A DNA stretch of 64,000 bases, from contig ML978185.1 in the NCBI GenBank assembly GCA_010015745.1, forward strand, positions 1 to 64,000, in the 5' to 3' direction. Below, one piece after another: positions 1 through 8,307 of this stretch (positions are counted from its first letter, which is position 1; each line of letters begins with the position of its first letter). This DNA is from Setomelanomma holmii (lineage: Eukaryota; Ascomycota; Dothideomycetes; Pleosporales; Phaeosphaeriaceae). The position numbers and the translations under genes are program-made. A model generated the notes under the pieces. That model did not search any database and was not told the DNA's origin. It saw nothing but the letters and a program-made list of their open reading frames with translations.

Positions 1-1003
1 GGATTTTGTTAAGGATGCCTTTTGTATCTCCAGCCTCAAATGCAGCAATCTTCTTGGCTTTCTCAGGGTTTTCGACAAACCCTCGTGTTCTGAGTGCTGT
101 GTCGATGTACGGACACTGTCCCCAGAAATGGTTGTCTCCACAGAGGCAGGGTTTTGACAGTTTCTCATCGCCTCTTGATCTTTTTCTCTTGTAGGGGGAT
201 TCTTGGCCATTCAGCGTAGCTCCAAATACACCTCCATGAATGTTTGTTTTCCTTGATTGCGTTGTACAATAATAGCGTAGGAAGTCTGCGAGAACAGTCG
301 ATAGCTGAGACTCGATCAGTACGGGTGCGTTGCGATTCAAGTTCCATGTCTCTTCAGCTTTGAAGATATTGAGCGAGGCACTCGCGGCATATGCGGAATC
401 GACTTGCTTAATAGCTCGTACGAGATCCTTGTGTGCTCAGAAGCCATGTACTTCTGGCAAGTTGAGTTGCTTTGCCTGGTTGTAGGCTGTGAGGAATTCG
501 CTGCACCAATCTTCGATGTTTGCTCAGCGAGCGTGTAGTGTTTTGGCTGCTTCGTACGCTTTTTGAACGCGATACTCTTGATCAGCTGTAGTTGGAGAGT
601 AGAGCTCTTGGAGCGTCTTGATTTGATCATGGATAGACAGCTTGTCTTTGATGTGATAGAGGAGATCCTGCTGTATAGTCTTAGTGATGTGTGCTTCGAC
701 TTGTCCCAACTTATCTTTTAGGCGTCTGTATTCTTTGATGTCCTTATAATAGTTGCTGAGATCCTGATTGTACTGCATGAGAGCCTGCTGAATAGGCTGA
801 GTTGGAGGATATCCATCAGCGTTGACAGTGGGTGCTGGTCGAACAGGCTTCTCAGGCTTCTGGAGTGGACGATAGAGCTGATCAGGGTCAATGTATTCCC
901 GTACGTCACCTGCTTCAGCGATGCGCTTGACAACAAAGATCCAGAGTTCCCAGTTGCTCTGGCCGTCAAGGACGAGGTCGGATGTAACGGTATTCTTCGA
1001 CAT
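1..1003 (-). pseudogene. Copia-type retrotransposon Gag, decayed and cut by the window edge
   Basis: Reading minus from ATG at 1003, one frame stays open to position 1 except for two TGA codons (526-524 and 439-437). The N-terminus, with LDGQSNWELWIFVVK, resembles the Gag domain of fungal Ty1/copia elements. Near the left edge the frame carries a zinc knuckle of spacing C-x-C-x3-H-x4-C followed by PYID (about 105-150), as in Copia Gag proteins that package element RNA. Because sequence beyond both stops still reads as Gag in the same frame, the stops look like point mutations (TGG or CGA to TGA), not frameshifts. The pol region would lie left of the window. The family assignment is by recognition only; that it is Gag is fairly sure, the subfamily unknown. 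Confidence 0.75.
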
Positions 1004-1400
1004 GCTGGTTGCGACGCGCTTTTGGTGGAAAGAAGCTAGGTAGACAGGTAGGTAGGTAGGTTAAAGATTGATAAAGCGGATTAGGCTGGGCTCATAGCTG
1101 TAAGCAGTTGAGAGCAGGCGACGAAGTGTGAAGATGGGTGTATTGTGTGTTAAGTGTTGTGGACTGAGATGTGCGTAGCCTAAGCTTATATACATGAAGT
1201 GGTGGGCTGATTGGCTGGTGGATGATCCACGTGACCATGCAAGGTGCCCTGGGCTTACAACAGAATATGTAACTGCGTGAGCAGTGTCGGGTGGAGGCTG
1301 TGATCAACGATTGTATTGCTATCTGTTGTCGTGTTGTGATGTTCGTGTACCAGGAGCTCTCAGCTCAGAGGTAAGTGCACTTGCCCACAGGGCAGTGCCT
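1004..1400 (-). mobile_element. Probable LTR/leader of the Copia-type element
   Basis: This is non-coding sequence directly upstream of the decayed gag. Reading minus, it holds a TATATAAG box (about 1192-1185), roughly 190 nt before the gag ATG, and a short GGTA/TACC tandem tract at 1040-1062. A TATA box in a leader at this distance fits an LTR promoter followed by an untranslated leader. I could not fix the LTR ends or a primer-binding site, and no second LTR is in the window. The right limit is set only by where transposase sequence begins. Confidence 0.4.
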
Positions 1401-1433
1401 ACTACAATAGGATAACATGTGACTTCAGCCACG

Positions 1434-2640
1434 TGGTTACAGAATACAAAGGCCAAGTACGGCATCCTTGATGAAAGACTCGTACAACTTTGACAAGTCT
1501 GGCTTCATGATGGGCATGATAACGGTCGAAGCCGTAGTCACAGGCTCTGAGCGTCGAAAACGGCCGAAGACGGTACAGCAGGGTAATCAAGAGTGGACTA
1601 CCGTCATCCAAGGCATCAATGCGACTGGGTGGGCGATCCCACCCTTTGTCATCTTCTAAGGCAAGAACCACCTCTCCGCCTGGTACGAGGAGGAGAGCCT
1701 GCCTCCAGACTGGGCTATTGCTGTCTCTGAGAACGGCTGGACAACAAATGCGCTCGGTCTTGAGTGGTTGAAGCACTTTAACGCTCATACAAAAAAACGT
1801 ACTGTAGGCACAGTACGTTTACTCTTTATTGACGGCCACGAGAGCCACGACTTGCTCAACTTTCAGCAATACTGCAAGGACAACAGCATCGTTACTCTCT
1901 GTATGCCTCCTCACTCATCACACCTCCTGCAGCCTCTTGATGTGGGTTGTTTCTTGCCTTTGAAGAGGGCATATGGGCGCCAAGCTGAGAACTTAATGCG
2001 CAATGGGATCAACCACATCACTAAACTTGAGTTCTTGCCCTGCTTTATTACTGCTTTTAAGGAGGCTATTACTGAAAGCAATATCTAGGGAAGCTTTCAA
2101 GGCGCTAGCTTAGTCCCACTTGACCCAGAGGCGGTGATATCGAAGATGGACATCCGCCTTCGTACGCCTACCCCACCTGCTGTTGACGTTGCTGCCTGGG
2201 TGTCCAAAACACCAAGTAATTCCCTGGAATTTGGGTCGCAATCGACACTAGTTCGAGAGAGGATTCAAAGGCATGTAGATAGCTCGCCTTCCTCTATGGT
2301 TGACACGGTTGAAAAGCTCGCCAAAGGCGCTAAGATGATGGCGCATTCTATGGTGTTGATGAGCAACCAAGTCAAGCAGCTTCAAGAGGCTAACAAGGCC
2401 GCCTCATGCCATAAAGCACGCAAGAGAAAGCGTATACAGGCAGAAGGGGTCCTTACGGCTGAAGAGGGCATGCGCTTAACTACCTTGAAGGAGTTTGCAG
2501 CGCATAGTAATGGGAAGAAGGCAAAGAAGAGCGCATGCGCTGAGAGCAGTGAGCTGACTCAAAGGCACTGTAGACGCTGCGGCAAGGCCGGGCACAACCT
2601 GTGCACATGTAAAAAAGAAGCAGAAATAGTCTCTGATTAA
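1434..2640 (+). pseudogene. Pogo/Fot1-type (Tc1-mariner superfamily) transposase, broken
   Basis: This is a DDE transposase remnant. It begins mid-protein (WLQNTKAKYGILDE) with no N-terminal CENP-B/HTH DNA-binding region, so it is 5' truncated. After GATGAA one extra A in the AAA run at 1472-1474 shifts the frame. From 1471 one frame runs to 2640, broken by TAA (1657-1659) and TAG (2086-2088). Catalytic landmarks are visible: YNFDKSGF (first D; the usual E is K), LLFIDGHESH (second D) and QPLDVGCF (third D). The C-terminus ends in a CRRCGKAGHNLCTC knuckle, common in this family. Both stops fit CAA/CAG to TAA/TAG changes. The copy cannot make an active enzyme. Family assignment is confident; terminal inverted repeats were not identified. 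Confidence 0.85.
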
Positions 2641-3279
2641 TGTAGAATATTGTACAGTACTGTACAGGACCGTCTTCTACTGTGGTGTTGCGATTTCTAC
2701 TGTGGGTGACGATAGATTTTGGTGGGGACTTGGCAAGGTGGGCGACTCGCCTGGATGGGCGACTCGACCGTTAAGTACGTTACAATAACGATAGCTGCGA
2801 TATAGCTAGAGGATAGCATAGTAATGAAAGTTATTTATAAGTTAATTGCAATTAGAAAGAAAAATATATCTAAAGAATATTGCGATGCCTGTAAGGAGAT
2901 AATTAAGTTAACTTGGTATTTATGTTTCTAGAGGCAACGCGCAAAGAGACATAAGGCAAGCAACAACACGTGTGGCTAGTGTCGCTTTGTTACTTATATG
3001 GGAGAATGATCTGATTGTTCGCATTTTCTAGCTCTAAACGCCGTTGTGGTACATAGACGATCGCATGAGTCATGAACTGTCAAATTCGTTGTAGAGTGAG
3101 GCTCACAGCTCTCAGAACACGCACTGACTTTTGAAGTTAGTATTGTACTCGCCAGGGCTGGTCCATGAATAGTCGCGAGTGCGATGCGGTGTTGTCGACC
3201 AGCTTATTTTTCCTCTCTCCGCCTTTCAGCTGATACGCGCCATGAAGCCTCTCCACTTCACCTCTCTGTGTCGCATTTG
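2641..3279. other. AT-rich non-coding stretch behind the transposase
   Basis: No gene is supported. The part at about 2765-2935 is markedly richer in A/T than its flanks (many ATA, TTA and TAA triplets), which is what RIP-mutated or element-derived DNA looks like in ascomycetes. Just before it, GGGCGACTCG occurs twice within 25 bases (about 2741 and 2757), possibly part of an element end. From about 3000 the composition returns to average. Confidence 0.4.
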
Positions 3280-4545
3280 CTAGTCTGATGTCCACCGTGT
3301 ATGTCCCTTGTCGCCGTCGTTGCACAGTCCGAAAATTGTGCGATACAGCCTCAATCCCTTGACGACCTCTGCACGATCGTCGGGATAGAAACTCCGGACC
3401 TCTTCAGAATCAATGCTAGCCAATTGATCAAAGGAAGCGCAGCATTCAGATGACTGCTGTTCGGCTAAAGCGCGCACACGGAGACAACCAAGCTTATCCA
3501 TGCTCTCAAAGACTCCAAAAACGTCCCTCCATGTGCCACTGGTGAGCTCAACGGAGTTGAAGCAAACGTCTGTCAGGGTATTGTTGTGAGAATCTAGGAA
3601 CCTGATGATAGTTATGTCGCAATGGGTATCATCTAGCTCGAGATAATGGAGCCGAGGCCAAGTGAAAGCTCCGCGGATCTCGGCTTGCGGAAATCTATGA
3701 TTTGATCAGAAAACTCAAGTTCCAGATGTTCGAGGTTGTGTAAAGAGAGAAGCAAGTCCTTTGCCCCTGGACAATTTGCGTTTTTGGTGAGCTGAATGGT
3801 GCTCACGTCTGTCGAGAAGTTGTCTGTCCAGTCTGGAGAATTCGGATCGAAATAGTCGTCGTAATAGTTGGGTTCATCAACGATAGAGACACCAAGCTCG
3901 AGACCAAGTATACCCGTCAGCTCGGCTTCTTCGATGCTGGCCAGAGTCACTCTGAAAGACCGATCCTTGCGTTGATCTATATTATCATGAGCCCTGCTCC
4001 AGTTGTCGTGCTTCCCAATGATTTGATTGCGACCGCAGCGAATGGCATCGAGAGACTCGCGATCGAAGTGAAAGAATGCGCTGTCGATCCGGACTGTGTG
4101 AAGATTTTCGAGAGCTTGTAAGGCGGCTGTGAGTATGACACGATCCAGTCCCGAGTTCTCCATGCCGGTTTGAAGATTCTTCATCAGGTCCTTGTTCTCT
4201 CGTTCATGCAAACTGATCATACCACCTATGCGCTCGCCGCTGATGGTAACTTCTCGCACAAACTGGGATAAGTGTCGATTTCTCGCGATCTCGAGGAGAG
4301 TGTTCAGACTGACGGGATGAAGCATAGCGACCAGGCTGTCAAAGAAGTGCTTGCCGAAGGCGAACGACGAATGGTCTCGTAGAGCTATACAGCAATATCG
4401 GGCTTGCAGCAGCGAAGCGGGACACATCTGGACCAGATGATCGAAGATCTGTGCGACAAGCTCCGGGGGCAGGTCCAGGATGCGGAAAGGGCTGTGTCGA
4501 CTCCTGCTCGAGCGCAAGGCGCTTTCTCCCTCTCGTGAGCACCAT
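3280..4545 (-). CDS. F-box domain protein, read through two opposite frameshifts
   Basis: The F-box lies in PFRILDLPPELVAQIFDHL and following helices (about 4500-4360), the Skp1-binding module of SCF ubiquitin ligases. The rest resembles fungal F-box proteins with a leucine-rich but non-repetitive body that presumably binds the substrate. The first ATG (4545) opens MVLTRGRKRLALEQEST in one frame. The F-box continues in another frame from about 4495. After DFRKPR (about 3680) the protein continues in the first frame as GAFTWPRLHYLELDD and ends at 3280. The two shifts cancel: 4545-3280 is exactly 422 codons. No intron of usual size can bridge either switch. It is either an intact gene with two assembly indels or a decaying copy. 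The longer upstream frame to 4682 starts at GTG and is probably not used. Confidence 0.6.
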
Positions 4546-4972
4546 GCTCGACGCGGCTGGTCTTGGATTCGGTGGATGTGGTTGAGGGGACAATCTGAGA
4601 CGCGTCGTCGAAATTGAGGGAATGCGTTCGACACGTCGAGGCCAGTCGCGATCAGGGTAGCTCTTACTCTTTGCAAGTGCACTAAGCTCTCACTCTCAGT
4701 TGCGCTCTTGCCTCACAACGCCAAGAAGCAGGCACCGACCAGAACGCCGATAGATACAAATAACACATTACTACAGAGACGACCGCTGGAGACATAAGTT
4801 GATGGTGATAATGACGTAGACTAGAGATAATGAAAGTCCACAGAACGACTCCAAATGCGATTTCACCTTCCAAAACGCCGCCGTCTTGACCTGATACTCC
4901 CTGCAAGCTGTACAAAGATGGGTCTATTGAACCTCGAATTCAATATGCAATGTGAGTGCGATGGATAAGATC

Positions 4973-5872
4973 TTACATCTTCCTCCGTTTCGGCTTATGG
5001 AACAGACCTGCCGCTTCTTTGCGCTTGGTGAGAGCTGAAGACGCACCTGACTGCTGCTCCAATGGCTTCAGCTTTGGCGCAGTGAATTGCTGACCAGCCG
5101 GTAAAGAAGTCCGTGGTAGGGGGCCACTCTGTTGTGGCACCGGGCGATGCATTATGTGAGGTCGCTTTGTTTCGGGGAGTGGATCTGTCCTCGATGCGAC
5201 TGATGCAGCAGCCTGCTTAGAGAGCATCATGGTCCCTGGCGCCTCGTTCTCTGCCATCCGCACCATACGAGCCGGCGCCGCCCTGATGTGCGATTTTCTC
5301 TGCGCTAGCAGGTGCGATGGCATCTGGGCTGCTTTTGGACGCTCTCGCTTGTAGTCGAACATACCTCGCTTCAGCTTATCCATGGCCACCTTGCCGGTCT
5401 TCGCAGGCGCTCCTGATGAACCCCATCCACTACTACTCCCACCGAAGAAGGGTCTGCTGCTGCGTGTACCGTATCCGACCTTGCTGTCCACGATGAGCGT
5501 CTTGTTCTTTGCACGGTCTTGCTGCAAAGCACGCATCTGTTGCTTTAGCGCATCCTCTTGCTCATGCATTTCTCGCTCAGCGTCCTTCTTGAGCTTGCGA
5601 TACACCTTGCTCCAGTTTCGAGGATCTCGCGGTTGGTGCGGTTTCTTGTCCCAGTTTGGTATGTCTCGTCGTATGAACTTCAACCATATGTCCCCTGTCT
5701 CTCCTTGTATCTGCGTGCAGTTCTCCTCGAGTTCTTGTAATTGGTCAGGATTCTGAATGTGACGGAGGATGGGTTCGAGGAAGGAGAATGGAATGTCTCC
5801 GATGTCGTTGAGAAGGTCGATGTTCTTGATCAGTCGTTGCCGAGCCAGCTCAAAGAGGCTTGGGACTGGCAT
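4973..5872 (-). CDS. ela1: Elongin-A-like RNA polymerase II elongation factor
   Basis: A single-exon gene of 299 aa. The N-terminus (PSLFELARQRLIKNIDLLND, then IGDIPFSFLEPILRHI and a NPDQLQELEENC segment) is the elongin A homology region, containing the BC-box that binds elongin C and an F-box-like segment. In fungi Ela1 with Elc1 and Cul3 ubiquitinates stalled RNA polymerase II; in animals the complex also stimulates elongation. About residues 125-155 form a charged coiled coil (KLKKDAEREMHEQEDALKQQ). The remainder is basic, Pro/Ala/Ser-rich and disordered, ending KPKRRKM, a likely nuclear signal. ATG at 5872 is the first in frame; the frame stays open upstream to 6001 only through a TTG. 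It is divergent from tho7. Symbol assigned by family. Confidence 0.85.
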   Translation of the reverse strand: MPVPSLFELARQRLIKNIDLLNDIGDIPFSFLEPILRHIQNPDQLQELEENCTQIQGETGDIWLKFIRRDIPNWDKKPHQPRDPRNWSKVYRKLKKDAEREMHEQEDALKQQMRALQQDRAKNKTLIVDSKVGYGTRSSRPFFGGSSSGWGSSGAPAKTGKVAMDKLKRGMFDYKRERPKAAQMPSHLLAQRKSHIRAAPARMVRMAENEAPGTMMLSKQAAASVASRTDPLPETKRPHIMHRPVPQQSGPLPRTSLPAGQQFTAPKLKPLEQQSGASSALTKRKEAAGLFHKPKRRKM

Positions 5873-6354
5873 GGTCGCGAACGGCAGTTGAATAATGATA
5901 TTGAGGTGGTAGTTGAGCCCGAAGTTGCGAAAGAAACCTAGGTGCGGTGCGAGAACAGAAACAAAAGTACGTTCGAGTATTATGCGTTTGCTCGTATTCA
6001 AGGAGTTGTACCAAGGGTGACTGCTGAAGGCTACAAGGCACGAACGAGCGGCGCTTTAGCGGTAACGATTGGGGATACACCCCTCGAAACCACGGGCATC
6101 TGGACTAATGTGATAGAGAGACAAGTAGTAAGCCTGGTAGCCTAGATTTGTGCCTAGGGAGACCAAAATGGACGCAGTGAATGGACAAAGAGTGCAGTGG
6201 AAGAGTGTTCGAGGGCTGACGTCTGCGACTGATCGCCGGCCTGCGGGCACTAATGATCCCTGCCACCCTGCAGCTTCAACCTCGACTTCGCGAATGCGAC
6301 ACAATCAACGCTGTCACTACCTTCTACGCAACCCATCGTCGACATTCTCAGGGA
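5873..6354. promoter_or_regulatory. Shared promoter region of ela1 and tho7
   Basis: The region of about 480 bases separates the start codons of two divergent genes that both act on nascent RNA polymerase II transcripts. It must hold both core promoters and 5' untranslated regions. An open frame at 6250-6354 continues into tho7 but is probably leader, since MAITNWGTLLQADE at 6355 matches the expected Tho7 N-terminus better. I see no named binding site that I would defend. Confidence 0.4.
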
Positions 6355-7457
6355 ATGGCAATCACGAATTGGGGCACTTTGCTTCAGGCAGACGAAGGTA
6401 AGGCTCACTAAGCCCAAAGCAGAAGCGTTGACTGACCTATGCAGATGCGCTTCACAACGTTTCCCGGCTGCTCGCAGTGGAAGCGCGACCATACAGCCAG
6501 GTCGCCAGTAAAATACTCAAGTCCGACTTCTTCGAGGATGCGCGACCAAGGCAACTACCATCTCCGCCGCCAGACGCCACAGCCGCCGAGGAAGAAGCTG
6601 CCGCGCTTGTGGTTGAACGCGAGCAGCAAGTACACAAAATCGAGCTATGGCGGAGAAACCTCATGAACGAGCTGTCAGCACTCGACTTTGCTGTTCTGCG
6701 GGCTGAGTTCAACACAAACAGCAATCACAAGGAGCGCGAGCGATATGCGGTGGAGAAGGACGGGATCACGGCAAAGCAGCAGCACGTCAAAGATACAATT
6801 GAGGACCTACGATACCAGCTCATCGAGGCTAAGGAAACTTTGACAGTCCGCAAGACATACGATGAGCTCACGGAGAAGATTACGAGCAGCAAGATGCTGA
6901 AACCGCGGGACGAGCAGGCACTGGCGCATGCGAAGTTGGACGAAGAGATTGCAGAGCTCGAGCACGAGGTGCGGTCAGCCAAAGAAACTTGGAGCGAGCG
7001 ACGGACGCAATTTGGCCGCATCGAGGACGCGACTCGGGAAATGCTGCGCATGATCAAGGACGAGAAGGAGGAGGCAGAGCGCAAGGAGGGCATGATGAAG
7101 GACGGCGACGAAGAGGGCGAGCACGAAGGCAGCACCTCTAGGGGAGATCTGAGCCGTGTCGGCACACCACGACCAGATGGCGGTTTGACGCCCGTACACG
7201 TCAGTCAGAGTGGGGAGGGTTCGTTATCACTCAAAGTACCACCGCAGGACAGACTACATCCGCTATCGAGAGACACAAGCGCTGCTCCATCACCCGCTCG
7301 CTCCGGCATGGTGGAAGACACCGAGATGGCAGACTCTGGCGCAAACTCGGGAGAAGCCAAGGACGATGACTCTTCTGGACTGGAGGAGGGCGAAGATCTT
7401 GAAGAGGGCGAGGACGATGGTCAAGCAGGGTCACCCATCATAATGGACGAATCGTGA
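6355..7457 (+). CDS. THO complex subunit 7 (Tho7/Mft1 family)
   Basis: Exons 6355-6397 and 6445-7457 (intron 47 nt, GTAAGG...CTGAC...CAG) give 351 aa. The N-terminus NWGTLLQADEDALHNVSRLL followed by EARPYSQVASKIL and a long heptad-rich region (about residues 55-215) match the THOC7/Mft1 family. This is a coiled-coil subunit of the nuclear THO complex, which couples transcription elongation to mRNP assembly and export within TREX. The last 130 residues are acidic and low-complexity (EEGEDLEEGEDDGQ near the end), typical of fungal members. The start at 6355 was chosen because the downstream peptide aligns with the usual family start; an earlier in-frame ATG exists near 6253. The neighbour ela1 is divergent. 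Family call is confident; the exact start is not. Confidence 0.83.
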
Positions 7458-7574
7458 TCTGAGGAAGCACTTCTCGTACATGTTTGCATAGCGCGGTGTT
7501 CAGATCATATCGGTCATGCTGGGTCTCTCATGCTATCGTACAGCGGGATCGTGTCTCGACGGTTGAAAACGATA

Positions 7575-8032
7575 TCATGAGGCTTGACGAAGAGCCTCCT
7601 TTCCTTTTGCGACTGCTTCCTTTGCCTTCGTGACATCCTCTGTCGATGCTTCAGCGCCGCCTTCCTTGTTTGCTTCCTTTACTCTTGTCAGGATGGATCC
7701 CTACCCTCGGACGCAGCTCACTTACCAACGCCTCTTCTAGCTTCTCTAGTGCTGCGCTGATCTTCGTCTGCATACTAGGCAGAACATTCCTGGTCTCTGC
7801 TAGCGCTTGTTTCTGTTCACAATTTCAACAAAACATCCAGCAAATTGAACGATCCTTATGAGAAACTTACCTCTTGCCTCAATGTGTACTCCTTGTTCTC
7901 ATCGCCAGCACTCTCCTCAAGCTTCTTGATGCGCTCTTCTTGCTGCGCAATCTCCTCGTGGTAACTAGCTTCTTCTTTGACCAATCGCAGCACGGAGCCG
8001 GTTGCGATCGCAACTTTTGAGGGTGGTGCCAT
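7575..8032 (-). CDS. rbl2: Tubulin-binding cofactor A (Rbl2 family)
   Basis: Exons 8032-7871, 7812-7726 and 7676-7575, with introns of 58 and 49 nt, both GTAAGT...CAG/AAG, give 116 aa, close to the usual 105-115 aa of the family. The sequence is almost entirely helical: IATGSVLRLVKEEASYHEEI, QQEERIKKLEE, ALAETRNVLPSMQTKISAAL and a final KAKEAVAKGKEAL helix, the three-helix bundle of TBCA. The protein captures free beta-tubulin after chaperonin folding and passes it along the tubulin assembly pathway in the cytosol. It is divergent from mcm4, with 275 bases between start codons, and convergent with tho7. The reading frame across all three exons is continuous, so the model is firm. Confidence 0.88.
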
Positions 8033-8208
8033 TGTGTTTGAACGAGTTCGATGGTTTTCCTCGTAGTACAAGAATGAAGCGCGGAATGGTGTATTGGTCG
8101 CTGCAGCCTTGAACGTATTTGTTTGTCTGACGAAATTCATTCGCTGCGGGGCTATCGATAACGAGATGAGAAACTACGCCAAGAACCACTTTACGCGCTT
8201 GCCTCGCG

Positions 8209-8214
8209 ACGCGT
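8209..8214. promoter_or_regulatory. MluI cell-cycle box upstream of mcm4
   Basis: A perfect palindromic ACGCGT lies 94 bases before the mcm4 ATG, with a partial TACGCGC 15 bases further upstream (about 8192). In yeasts this is the core site of MBF, which drives S-phase genes including MCM subunits. The sequence is seen directly; its function here is inferred from the target gene. Confidence 0.6.
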
Positions 8215-8307
8215 CAAAGGGAAAGCGCGACCCAGCCCACTTTTCCGCAGCAGCCCCTCTCCAACACCACATACCCACCAATTCTTTCTGTATAGATCAC
8301 CGCAACA

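Noticed and set aside
4682..4915. 77-codon minus frame with hydrophobic residues
   Set aside because: It lies in the short promoter/leader between the F-box gene and elongin A, and no family or signal-peptide logic supports it.
5873..6001. N-terminal extension of elongin A
   Set aside because: The extension begins at TTG, not ATG, and the family N-terminus starts at the ATG at 5872.
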